Shown piece by piece: positions 8,820-15,838 of a stretch of DNA of 51,172 bases. A model generated the notes under the pieces. That model had not been told where the DNA came from. It saw nothing but the letters and a program-made list of their open reading frames with translations, and ran no database searches. The DNA comes from Candidatus Aldehydirespirator catecholifindens (lineage in GTDB: Bacteria > Actinomycetota > Acidimicrobiia > Acidimicrobiales > Aldehydirespiratoraceae), in NCBI GenBank assembly GCA_028283245.1, contig JAPYNU010000067.1, forward strand, positions 1 to 51,172, read 5' to 3'. Made by a program: the position numbers and the translations under genes. The stretch's first letter is position 1, and every line of letters begins with the position of its first letter.

Positions 8820-9407
8820 CTAGAAACGTTTGGGTAACAGCTTCACAAGAGCCCTCAGAGCACGACCGCGATGGCTGACAGCGTGCTTCGCGGCTGAACT
8901 CATCTCAGCAAAGCTGCGTCCGTCAGACTCAGTCGGAGCGAACACCGGGTCATATCCGAAGCCGCCACTACCACAAGACGCTTCGAGAATTGTGCCTTCC
9001 ACGACACCTTCGGCTGACAGTGCCGAACCGTCGGGATAATACACCACAGCTACTGTGCGGAACCGGGCTGTGCGCTGCGGCGCTGCAATACCTTGCAGTT
9101 CGTGTAACAGTCGTGCCAGGTTGTCGCCGTAGCTGGCATCAGGCCCCGCAAAACGCGCTGAATAGACACCAGGAGCGCCACCCAACGCATCAACCTCTAG
9201 CCCAGTGTCATCTGCCAATGCGGCCACACCAGCGAACTCACATACAGCCCGAGCTTTAAGAAGGGCGTTGCCTTCAAGACTGTCAGCGTCTTCGACCACT
9301 TCGCCCATCTCTGCCGGTCGAGGTTGCAGCTTGACAACACCATCAAGCACAGCAGCCATTTCAGCAACTTTGTCAGGGTTGGCGCTGGCGCAAACCAACT
9401 CAATCAT
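8820..9407 (-). CDS. rdgB: XTP/dITP diphosphatase (RdgB/HAM1 family)
   Basis: House-cleaning pyrophosphatase that hydrolyses dITP/XTP to keep deaminated purines out of nucleic acids. At 195 residues it has family length. It begins with the expected substrate motif, here ASANPDKVAEM, and contains SLEGNALLKARAV, ADDTGLEVDALGGAPGVYSAR, the GSGGFGYDPVF loop and KHAVSHRGRAL. The start at ATG 9407 puts the first beta strand at the N-terminus; an upstream start at 9509 would overlap rph by 90 bases. It follows rph with a 10-nt gap, so the two are cotranscribed, a common pairing. Confidence 0.94.
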   Translation of the reverse strand: MIELVCASANPDKVAEMAAVLDGVVKLQPRPAEMGEVVEDADSLEGNALLKARAVCEFAGVAALADDTGLEVDALGGAPGVYSARFAGPDASYGDNLARLLHELQGIAAPQRTARFRTVAVVYYPDGSALSAEGVVEGTILEASCGSGGFGYDPVFAPTESDGRSFAEMSSAAKHAVSHRGRALRALVKLLPKRF

Positions 9408-9417
9408 CTTGATTCGA

Positions 9418-10158
9418 TCATCTGGGGGTGGGCGCTTGAGCCAGAACCGCTTGCTGCGCCGCGGCAATCTCTGTGATTCCTTTAGACGCCAAATCCAGCA
9501 GTTCATCAAGCTGCGGCCGGCTGAAAGGGCGGCCTTCGGCTGTGCCTTGCACTTCGATCAGTTCACCGGTGCTGCTCATAACCACATTGAAATCCACGTC
9601 GGCGTTGGCGTCTTCGCTGTAGGGCAAATCCAGTAGCGCTACTCCGTCGATCAACCCGACGCTCACCGCAGCGCATTGCCCTGTCATCGGCGAGGCGCTC
9701 AATACGCCTTTGCGCACAAGCCGTGTCACTGCGTCATGCAAAGCTAGGTAACCCCCGCATATTGAGGCGGTGCGAGTGCCGCCGTCGGCTTGCAACACGT
9801 CGCAGTCGATTGTGACTTGAAGTTGCGGCAACGCGTTCAAGTCGATCACCATTCGCAGTGATCGACCGATCAGTCGCTGGATCTCTTTGGTGCGGCCACC
9901 AGCACGGCGTGCTATTCGCTGTGGCGAGGAGCCGGGCAGCATCGAATACTCTGCAGTCAGCCAGCCAGCATTGCGCTGGCGCATCCATCGGGGTACATCG
10001 TCATCGATTGATGCTGTGCAAAGCACTCGTGTATTACCGAACTCCACTAGCGCAGACCCGTCGGCCATGGTGGTGTAGTCGCGCTGAAAACGCAGCGGCC
10101 GCAACTCGTTGGGCAGCCGCCCGTCGCTGCGCCGCCCAGAAGCATCAAGCACCCCCAC
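9418..10158 (-). CDS. rph: Ribonuclease PH
   Basis: Phosphorolytic 3'-to-5' exoribonuclease that trims tRNA 3' ends. The 246 residues carry the family blocks RSDGRLPNELRPL, GNTRVLCTASID, GWLTAEYSMLPGS, GGRTKEIQRLIGRSLR (phosphate-binding Arg), TIDCDVLQADGGTRTASI and LDLPYSEDANADVD. Start is GTG at 10158 with AGGAGG 5 nt upstream. That GTG overlaps the stop codon of a 17-codon ORF (TAGTG). rdgB follows 10 nt downstream, and the MBL hydrolase gene precedes on the same strand, so this is one operon. Confidence 0.96.
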   Translation of the reverse strand: MGVLDASGRRSDGRLPNELRPLRFQRDYTTMADGSALVEFGNTRVLCTASIDDDVPRWMRQRNAGWLTAEYSMLPGSSPQRIARRAGGRTKEIQRLIGRSLRMVIDLNALPQLQVTIDCDVLQADGGTRTASICGGYLALHDAVTRLVRKGVLSASPMTGQCAAVSVGLIDGVALLDLPYSEDANADVDFNVVMSSTGELIEVQGTAEGRPFSRPQLDELLDLASKGITEIAAAQQAVLAQAPTPR

Positions 10159-10211
10159 TATCGCCTCCTCACACAGATCATCGGCTTTCCACTCAGCGGC
10201 TCATCAGACAT
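10158..10211 (-). CDS. Putative 17-residue leader ORF coupled to rph
   Basis: An ATG at 10211 with AGGAG 6 nt upstream opens a tiny ORF reading MSDEPLSGKPMICVRRR. Its stop TAG shares its last base with the GTG start of rph. It contains the heptapeptide KPMICVR, also present in the preceding micro-ORF. Proper ribosome-binding site and overlapping stop/start suggest translational coupling; whether the peptide itself matters is unknown. It may simply result from duplication of the sequence carrying the rph ribosome-binding site. Confidence 0.35.
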   Translation of the reverse strand: MSDEPLSGKPMICVRRR

Positions 10212-10241
10212 CACTTACTCCTCACACAGATCATCGGCTTT
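10165..10241. repeat. 24-bp direct repeat in the MBL-rph gap, 53-bp period
   Basis: Identical 24-bp copies lie at 10165-10188 and 10218-10241. Each carries a GAGGAG ribosome-binding core on the minus strand. A third, shorter match (GTGTGAGGAG) lies at the very end of the MBL gene. The copies keep the same reading frame in the two micro-ORFs. Confidence 0.9.
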
Positions 10242-10252
10242 TCGCAAATCAT
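10211..10252 (-). CDS. Putative 13-residue micro-ORF upstream of the rph leader ORF
   Basis: ATG at 10252 opens MICEKPMICVRSK, ending at a TGA that overlaps the ATG of the next micro-ORF (TGATG). An AGGAG lies just 3 nt upstream of the ATG, overlapping the stop of the MBL gene; that spacing is short. It shares KPMICVR with the next ORF. With the following ORF it forms an unbroken chain of overlapping or near-overlapping cistrons from the MBL gene to rph. Confidence 0.3.
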   Translation of the reverse strand: MICEKPMICVRSK

Positions 10253-10259
10253 TGACTCC

Positions 10260-11003
10260 TCACACTGTTAAGGCAAGCCCTGGGCGGGCCACGTCAACCT
10301 CTCCAGCGAACGCTTCGGAAGCTTCGGCTAGTTGCGATGCACGGTCACAGCCCGGCGGCAAATGAGTGAGCACTAGGCGCTCAATGCCAGCTATGGCTGC
10401 GGCTTGCGCTGCTTGCCTTGCGCTCAAGTGAGGGCTGCCTTTGCCTTCGTGGCAGCGACCGTGGCTGGCTTCACACAACGCCAAGTCGATGCCTTCTCCA
10501 AGTGACCGGAAATCCCATCCGGGCCCCGTGTCAGCGCTGAACGCGAAACTGCGACCCCCAGAGTCAACTCTTGTTGCCAGCGTCTCCACGGGATGATCCG
10601 TCAAAGCGAAACTCCACTGCTGATCTCCGATGCCGAACTGCGATGCGGGCCCTATCACGTTCCAGTCCAGCGGGTCTTTGCGGTCGTTATGCATCGCAGT
10701 GATGGCTTGATCCATAGCACGGGTTTCGGCGGTGCCGTAAACGGCGACATTGCTGCGGGGCACGAACCAGATGAAAACGTTGCGGATCATCGGCAGCTCT
10801 AACCAGTGGTCGGGGTGACAGTGAGTTATGACGATGGAGTCAAGCTCAGCAAGGTGAATCACTTCTTGAAGCGGACCCAGCGTGCCCGGACCGCAATCAA
10901 GCAAGACTGCTGTGGTGTCGCTGCGTACCAGATAACCAGTGCAGGGATTACCGGGCGCTGCGTATGAACCGCTACAGCCAAGCACCGTGACTGTCAACGC
11001 CAC
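10260..11003 (-). CDS. MBL-fold metallo-hydrolase
   Basis: Metallo-beta-lactamase-fold hydrolase of about 247 residues, related to the RNase Z/cyclic phosphodiesterase side of the superfamily; substrate unknown. Metal ligands are visible: THCHPDH (HxHxDH) near residue 60, His in LTDHPVET, Asp in FSADTGPG, and a late His in LVLTHLPPG. The N-terminus VTVLGCSGSYAAPGNPCTGYLV is typical of this group. Start is GTG at 11003 with AGGA 10 nt upstream. It heads an apparent operon with rph and rdgB, a neighbourhood seen in other actinobacteria, so a role in RNA or nucleotide metabolism is possible but unproven. Confidence 0.85.
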   Translation of the reverse strand: MALTVTVLGCSGSYAAPGNPCTGYLVRSDTTAVLLDCGPGTLGPLQEVIHLAELDSIVITHCHPDHWLELPMIRNVFIWFVPRSNVAVYGTAETRAMDQAITAMHNDRKDPLDWNVIGPASQFGIGDQQWSFALTDHPVETLATRVDSGGRSFAFSADTGPGWDFRSLGEGIDLALCEASHGRCHEGKGSPHLSARQAAQAAAIAGIERLVLTHLPPGCDRASQLAEASEAFAGEVDVARPGLALTV

Positions 11004-11073
11004 TGGTTATGTCCTGCGCCTTTGAACTTCGGGGTCAACTGTTATTTCTGCTTCGTCTAAGTGTCTGCTTCGC

Positions 11074-11235
11074 TTAACGCTCTTCTTTGAAGACCACATG
11101 CTTGCGGATCACCGGATCGTATTTCTTGAGTTCGATGCGATGGCGCGTGTTGGTCTTGTTTTTGGTGGTGACGTAGGTGTAGCCGGTTCCAGCAGTGGAC
11201 CGGAGCTTGATAATGGGACGCTTGTCGCTGGCCAT
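11074..11235 (-). CDS. rpmG: 50S ribosomal protein L33
   Basis: Small ribosomal protein of 53 residues, beginning [19 protein letters not shown] and containing [21 protein letters not shown], the L33 signature. It lacks the two CxxC zinc motifs, so it is the zinc-independent form. It lies 47 nt downstream of rpmB on the same strand; the rpmB-rpmG pairing is common. Confidence 0.96.
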   Translation of the reverse strand: MASDKRPIIKLRSTAGTGYTYVTTKNKTNTRHRIELKKYDPVIRKHVVFKEER

Positions 11236-11282
11236 CGCTTCTTCCTTCGTTTAATTAGCTCTGCTAGCTAGCTCTGTGAGAT

Positions 11283-11519
11283 TCAGACCGTGCGACCGTT
11301 GCGGCGCATCTCGGCGACCACACTCTCAATGCCTCGCTTGTCGATCGTCTTGATGGCTTTGGTGCTGAGCCGCAGCTTGATCCAGCGCTTCTCACTAGGA
11401 AGGTAATAGCGCTTAGTTTGAATGTTAGGGTCCCACCGACGGCTGGAGCGGCGATGCGAATGCGACACTTGCTTGCCGAACTGCGGCTTCTTACCGGTGA
11501 CCTGACAAATCCTGGACAT
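11283..11519 (-). CDS. rpmB: 50S ribosomal protein L28
   Basis: Ribosomal protein of 78 residues starting [20 protein letters not shown], with [14 protein letters not shown] and [18 protein letters not shown], the L28 family blocks. A longer in-frame reading back to 11858 would run antisense through the divergent gene and was rejected; ATG 11519 is the family's normal start. Only one cysteine is present, so no zinc ribbon is expected. Followed by rpmG. Confidence 0.96.
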   Translation of the reverse strand: MSRICQVTGKKPQFGKQVSHSHRRSSRRWDPNIQTKRYYLPSEKRWIKLRLSTKAIKTIDKRGIESVVAEMRRNGRTV

Positions 11520-11590
11520 TTGAGCAAGGATAGCGACCTTGATGTCGCTCTCCCACAGCACATGCACACAAAACCTTGACCGGTAACGGC

Positions 11591-11618
11591 TTGAGTCTTG
11601 GCGTTGACCCTCTACACT
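11591..11618 (+). promoter_or_regulatory. Promoter of the HAD-like gene, leaderless type
   Basis: TTGAGT (11591-11596) and TACACT (11613-11618) are 16 nt apart. The -10 ends 7 nt before the ATG at 11626, so transcription would begin at the start codon. Confidence 0.55.
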
Positions 11619-11625
11619 GCCTGCC

Positions 11626-12246
11626 ATGACCCCATCATCTGCATCCTCAAACTCAAACGCTCCGACCGTGGCTGTGACCATGGACGGGGTTATCGCAAAC
11701 TGGGTCAAGGGCTTGCGGGCCCATGTGGCCGCCCGCAACGCAGTGGCTGACCAGCAGTTGGCCTTGAACGTTTCTTGGGACTTATCAGAGTGGGGTGTGA
11801 ACGACCCCGCCGCCACTATCCGTGATTTTCTGCTGTCGCCGATGTCAGGGCGCCTCAAGCCTGTCGCTGGTTCAGCCGAAGGTGTCGCGACTCTGCAGTC
11901 AGCAGGCTTTCGGGTGCTAGCGGTGACCAGACGTGATCACCTAGTGGGCGACCTCGCCGACGATCAAGAAAAAACTCGTGAGATCGCCCGTCAGTGGTTC
12001 AAAGACCAAGACGATCTGAGCCTTGACACAGATGATCTCGTGTTTACCGAGGATCCAGTGGCACTAGAAGCCGATGTCTGGATTGATGATTCTCCTAGGC
12101 GTGTGCAAAGACTAGCGGAAGTTGACAAGTCGGTCTGGTTGCTGCCGCAGCCGTGGAATCGTTCGGTTATGCAAAGCAACGGCGTCAACATCTTGTTCGA
12201 CGGTTGGGAATCAGTCGGCGACCTGATCGCTGCTCACTCCGGCTGA
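11626..12246 (+). CDS. HAD-superfamily 5'-nucleotidase-like protein lacking the nucleophile Asp
   Basis: A 206-residue protein resembling the 5'(3')-deoxyribonucleotidase (NT5C) branch of the HAD superfamily. Motif I reads [12 protein letters not shown]: the second Asp is present (D20) but the first, which should be the phosphoryl-accepting nucleophile, is Thr18. Motif II is plausible (LAVTRRDH) and motif IV is intact ([13 protein letters not shown] near residue 153). With the nucleophile gone, phosphatase activity by the usual mechanism is unlikely; a binding or altered role is inferred. ATG 11626 is supported by the leaderless promoter. Divergent from rpmB. The downstream amidohydrolase-like gene starts close behind. 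Confidence 0.65.
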   Translation: MTPSSASSNSNAPTVAVTMDGVIANWVKGLRAHVAARNAVADQQLALNVSWDLSEWGVNDPAATIRDFLLSPMSGRLKPVAGSAEGVATLQSAGFRVLAVTRRDHLVGDLADDQEKTREIARQWFKDQDDLSLDTDDLVFTEDPVALEADVWIDDSPRRVQRLAEVDKSVWLLPQPWNRSVMQSNGVNILFDGWESVGDLIAAHSG

Positions 12247-12257
12247 TCAACCCACAC

Positions 12258-13931
12258 TTGCTAACAACTCAGTCACCAGAGCCAAGCCCCAAGGGTGGAT
12301 CCATCGGCCGCAGGCGTGTGCTGCTGGCACTGGGATTCGGTGCTACCAACTTCGCGGTGATCCGCCGACTAGGCACCGACAACAACACCGACGATCAGCA
12401 GATCACCGATCAGCAGACAGCCCAGGCCGCTCAGGCACCCGAGACAGCAACACCGGGCACTTCAACCACGGTGAGGGTCGTCTCAGAGCCGCAACAGCCC
12501 GCTGAGCCTCCGCAGATCCCGGTACTGGACGGTGCCGCAGCCCAAAACCTAGATCAGCTTTTTGATGTGGCTATCGTCGGCGGTCGTGTGATCGACCCTG
12601 ACACAGGTTTCGATTATTTGGCTGATTTGGCCATAAATGATGCCTCTATCGCCGCTATATCGATAGCTCCTGATGCTGCTGATACTCCCGAACTGCGAGC
12701 TACCACCATGATCAACGCAACCGGCTTGGTGGTGTCGCCGGGGTTCATTGACGTTTTGTCGTATAGCCCTAACGGTTACGGCGAGTGGTACAAACTGGCT
12801 GACGGTGTGACTGCCAATCTGGGCATGCACGGCTTAGATGACACCGCCGAGAGCTGGTTTGCTCAGCGCCCCGATGGCAGTTCGCCGGTGCATTTCGGCG
12901 GGGCGTCCGACAACGCTCACATACGTGTTGTGCGCGGCCTTGAACCTTATGACACAGCCCCGCAGAGCCTTCTTGACGCAATGCTCACAGATGCCCGCAA
13001 CGACCTGCGAAACGGGTTCATCGGGCTGCATATGCAACCCGAGTACACACCCGGCACAACCGCAGATGATCTGCGATCTCATGCCGCTGTTGCGGCTGAA
13101 CACGGTGTCCCGCTGTGCGTTCACGCTCGTTATTCCGACAACCTCGAACCCGGTACCAACCTTCAAGCAATTGATGAACTAATCGCAGCCGCTCGAGCCA
13201 CCGGAGCGCACATCCATGTGGAACACATCAACTCAACCGGCGGCACTGGGGTGATGACCGAAGCGCTAGGCCGCATCAACTCAGCCATCACCGAGGGACT
13301 AACGATGACGGCCTGCGCTTATCCGTATGAGTTTTGGGCCACGTATCTGCGGTCGACTCGCTACGAAGACTGGCAGAGAAAATACGGCATCAGCTACGGA
13401 GACCTGCAAGTGGCTGGAACTCCGCAACGTCTCACAGAGCAGACTTTCGCAGATGCTTTCGCGAGCAACGCTCTTACTGCCGCCTTCGCCATGTCGCCAG
13501 CCGATATTGAACTGTCTCTGCAAGCCGATTTTGTGATGATCGGCAGTGATGCCATCCTTGAGCGTTCCCACAACAATCATCCCCGATCAACTGGGTGCTT
13601 CAGCCGGGTGCTCGGGCATTATGTGCGTGAGCGTCAAGTGCTGGATTTGCCGACTGCACTGGCGAAAATGACGATTCAGCCAGCTCATTTGCTTGAGCAG
13701 CGCTGCCCAGCGCTGCGGCGCAAGGGACGGCTCAGCGTGGGCGCCGACGCCGACATCACAGTATTTGATCCTGCGACCGTCATTGATCGTTCCACAATCG
13801 CGAACCCCGCCCAGGAGTCCGCTGGCATCAACTGGGTGCTTGTGGAGGGTCAACTGGCCCGCTCGCCTGAAGGCTTTACTGGAGCGCCACTAACAGGTCG
13901 AGGCCTGCGATCTGACATCACCACGGCTTGA
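12258..13931 (+). CDS. D-aminoacylase-like amidohydrolase with degenerate metal site
   Basis: Amidohydrolase-superfamily protein of about 557 residues, closest by eye to N-acyl-D-amino-acid deacylases. A basic RRR followed by a hydrophobic stretch (VLLALGFGATNFAVI) suggests a Tat signal or membrane anchor. Then come VAIVGGRVIDPDTG, PGFID near residue 161, HARYSD, HVEHINSTGG, MIGSDAILERSHNNHPRS and GRLSVGADADITVFDP. The metal-binding HxH that should follow PGFID is replaced by L167-S-Y169, so the first metal site is missing while the later His and Asp remain. Start is uncertain: TTG 12258 avoids overlap with the previous gene, while an ATG at 12153 would overlap by 94 bases. It overlaps capA by TTGA. 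Confidence 0.7.
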   Translation: MLTTQSPEPSPKGGSIGRRRVLLALGFGATNFAVIRRLGTDNNTDDQQITDQQTAQAAQAPETATPGTSTTVRVVSEPQQPAEPPQIPVLDGAAAQNLDQLFDVAIVGGRVIDPDTGFDYLADLAINDASIAAISIAPDAADTPELRATTMINATGLVVSPGFIDVLSYSPNGYGEWYKLADGVTANLGMHGLDDTAESWFAQRPDGSSPVHFGGASDNAHIRVVRGLEPYDTAPQSLLDAMLTDARNDLRNGFIGLHMQPEYTPGTTADDLRSHAAVAAEHGVPLCVHARYSDNLEPGTNLQAIDELIAAARATGAHIHVEHINSTGGTGVMTEALGRINSAITEGLTMTACAYPYEFWATYLRSTRYEDWQRKYGISYGDLQVAGTPQRLTEQTFADAFASNALTAAFAMSPADIELSLQADFVMIGSDAILERSHNNHPRSTGCFSRVLGHYVRERQVLDLPTALAKMTIQPAHLLEQRCPALRRKGRLSVGADADITVFDPATVIDRSTIANPAQESAGINWVLVEGQLARSPEGFTGAPLTGRGLRSDITTA

Positions 13932-15217
13932 TCGTGCAAACACACAAGGCTGCACGGCCTCCAACTACTCCAAGCACTCCAACTACTCCAACTGCTCCAA
14001 GCACTTCACCTCGTGTGACGCAGTCATCGCTGGAGTCAGGCTTGGCCTGGGTGCTGTTCGTTGCGCTCACAACCGCAGCAACGCTCTCAATCGTCTTGGA
14101 CTTAGATAGTGGCGGATCACAACAGATAACCCAAGAGCCTTCGTCTGCTGCGGCTAACTCTTCTCCATCCAGCAACGCCGACGAGTCCTCTCCCGCCGCG
14201 TCAAGCACCGGCATGCTGCGCTCCTTCAGTATCGCAGCCACCGGCGAACTGCTGATCCACGGAGCGTTGGCAGACGCTGCGGAAACAACCGACGGGTGGG
14301 ATTTCACACCCATGTTTGTGAACGTTGCGCCGATCCTTCGCCAGGCCGATCTGGCGGTGTGTCATGTGGAGAGCCCGATGTCAACCAACAACGCCAACCT
14401 CTCGTACTACCCGGCGTTTCTGGTGCCCAATCAGCTAGCTGAAGCGATTGCTTATGCGGGCTACGACACCTGCTCGCTGGCCTCCAACCATGCCACCGAT
14501 GCTAGGCGTGAAGGAATTATCGGCACTGTTGGAGCCCTTGACCGAGTGGGTGTGGCTTACGCCGGAATGGCGCTGTCAGCGGAGTCGCGCAATCAGGTAA
14601 CTCTGATCGAAGCTGGCGAAGCTACCGTTGCTCACCTTTCCTACACATACGGCTTCAACAACGGGCCACTCGGCAACGACGAGGCTTACCTGTCTAACGT
14701 CATCAACGAAGCCATCATCATCGAAGAAGCCCGCCGGGCGCGTTCTGATGGCGCGGATTTTGTGATCTTGTCGCTGCATTGGGGTCCCAATTACCTGACC
14801 GGACCCGACGAGATGCAGGTTGACCTAGGACCACGGCTGCTGAGTTCACCCGATATTGATCTGATACTCGGTCATCACGCTCATGTGATACAGCCGGTTG
14901 TGGAAGTCAACGGCGAGTTTCTCGTCTATGGGCTGGGCAACTTCTTGTCGAATCAGTCGCCGGAAACCTGCAACGGATGCCCGCTTGGAGTGGAGGACGG
15001 CATGATCTTGCACTTCACGGTGAGCGAAACAGCCGACGGTAGTTGGGTTGTGAGCGAAATCTCCTACACGCCCACCTGGGTTGATCGCTCCAACTTTGAG
15101 ATAGTTGACATTTCAAGAGATACCGCCCGCAATCCCGAAAAGCTGACAGCATCGGCGCTGAGAACCGCGACCGCGATCAACTTGCTGGGAGCAGAAATTC
15201 AGGCATTCTCGCCGTAG
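13928..15217 (+). CDS. CapA-family protein (poly-gamma-glutamate synthesis/metallophosphatase-like)
   Basis: A 429-residue protein with a low-complexity Thr/Pro N-terminus, one membrane segment (WVLFVALTTAATLSIVL) and an extracytoplasmic CapA domain. The family motifs are recognisable: AATGELLIHGAL, CHVESPMS, CSLASNHATDARREG, LSLHWGPNY and ILGHHAHVIQPV, followed by VYGLGNFLSNQ. CapA proteins have a metallophosphoesterase-like fold and take part in polyglutamate capsule synthesis; here no capB/capC is adjacent, so the substrate is unknown. Start is TTG at 13928, overlapping the stop of the amidohydrolase-like gene (TTGA); GTG 13934 is an alternative. The coupling suggests both proteins act together at the cell envelope. 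Confidence 0.82.
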   Translation: MIVQTHKAARPPTTPSTPTTPTAPSTSPRVTQSSLESGLAWVLFVALTTAATLSIVLDLDSGGSQQITQEPSSAAANSSPSSNADESSPAASSTGMLRSFSIAATGELLIHGALADAAETTDGWDFTPMFVNVAPILRQADLAVCHVESPMSTNNANLSYYPAFLVPNQLAEAIAYAGYDTCSLASNHATDARREGIIGTVGALDRVGVAYAGMALSAESRNQVTLIEAGEATVAHLSYTYGFNNGPLGNDEAYLSNVINEAIIIEEARRARSDGADFVILSLHWGPNYLTGPDEMQVDLGPRLLSSPDIDLILGHHAHVIQPVVEVNGEFLVYGLGNFLSNQSPETCNGCPLGVEDGMILHFTVSETADGSWVVSEISYTPTWVDRSNFEIVDISRDTARNPEKLTASALRTATAINLLGAEIQAFSP

Positions 15218-15226
15218 GCCGACCAC

Positions 15227-15270
15227 ATATTGGGGGAACCTACTCGCTATATTGGGGGAACCTACTCGCT
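15227..15270. repeat. Perfect tandem 22-bp duplication between capA and carD
   Basis: Two identical 22-bp units, 15227-15248 and 15249-15270, each containing ATTGGGGGAACC, abut head to tail. They lie immediately upstream of the presumed carD -10 element, so they could be duplicated regulator-binding sites or a recent slippage product. Confidence 0.92.
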
Positions 15271-15276
15271 GATCGC

Positions 15277-15282
15277 TACCCT
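15277..15282 (+). promoter_or_regulatory. Leaderless-type -10 element of carD
   Basis: TACCCT is followed by 6 nt and the GTG start at 15289. The tandem 22-bp repeat lies directly upstream, in the -35 region. Confidence 0.45.
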
Positions 15283-15288
15283 GCCAGG

Positions 15289-15768
15289 GTGACTTTCAAA
15301 GTCGGTGATCGGGTGGTTTACCCGCATCACGGTGCAGCCGAAATAATCAAACTTGAAAAGCGCGAGGCTTTCGGGGATGAACGAGAGTATCTGGTGCTGC
15401 GCATGACTCACGGCGAGATGACCGTGTCTGTGCCCGCCGACAAGGCCGAAGAAGTGGGAATGCGCTGGCCGATCAGCACCGAAGATGTGGATGACCTGTT
15501 TGAAGTGCTGGCACGCCGCGACGTGCGAGAGCCAGCCAACTGGTCACGACGTTACAAGAACCATCAGGAAAAGCTCAAGTCCGGCGATGTCTACCAGGTG
15601 GCTGAAGTAGTGCGAAACCTAGCGCTACGCGAGCGAACCAAAGGACTCTCCGCAGGCGAGAAAACGCTTTACAACACTGCTCGCAGCGTGCTGGTATCGG
15701 AGCTTTCGTTCGCTCTTGATGTGAGCGAAGACGAAGCTGCGAATAAGGTTGACGCTAACCTGACCTGA
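15289..15768 (+). CDS. carD: CarD-family transcriptional regulator
   Basis: RNA polymerase-binding global regulator of actinobacteria that stabilises open complexes, notably at rRNA promoters. The 159 residues start with MTFKVGDRVVYPHHGAAEI, the hallmark CarD N-terminal Tudor-like RNAP-interacting domain. A helical DNA-binding C-terminal domain follows (WSRRYKNHQEKLKSGDVYQVAEVVRNL and SAGEKTLYNTARSVLVSEL). The family Trp is present (NWSRRYK). Start is GTG at 15289 with a leaderless-type -10. Monocistronic; converges with the thiolase gene. Confidence 0.95.
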   Translation: MTFKVGDRVVYPHHGAAEIIKLEKREAFGDEREYLVLRMTHGEMTVSVPADKAEEVGMRWPISTEDVDDLFEVLARRDVREPANWSRRYKNHQEKLKSGDVYQVAEVVRNLALRERTKGLSAGEKTLYNTARSVLVSELSFALDVSEDEAANKVDANLT

Positions 15769-15838
15769 ACCTACTTGACCTGAACCCAGTCGCCACTGAA
15801 TGAGTGACCGGATCCAGCGAAGCTTCAAAAGGCAGTGA

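Noticed and set aside
11283..11858. 191-codon reading of rpmB
   Set aside because: The extra 113 residues run antisense through the divergent HAD-like gene; the L28 family starts at ATG 11519.
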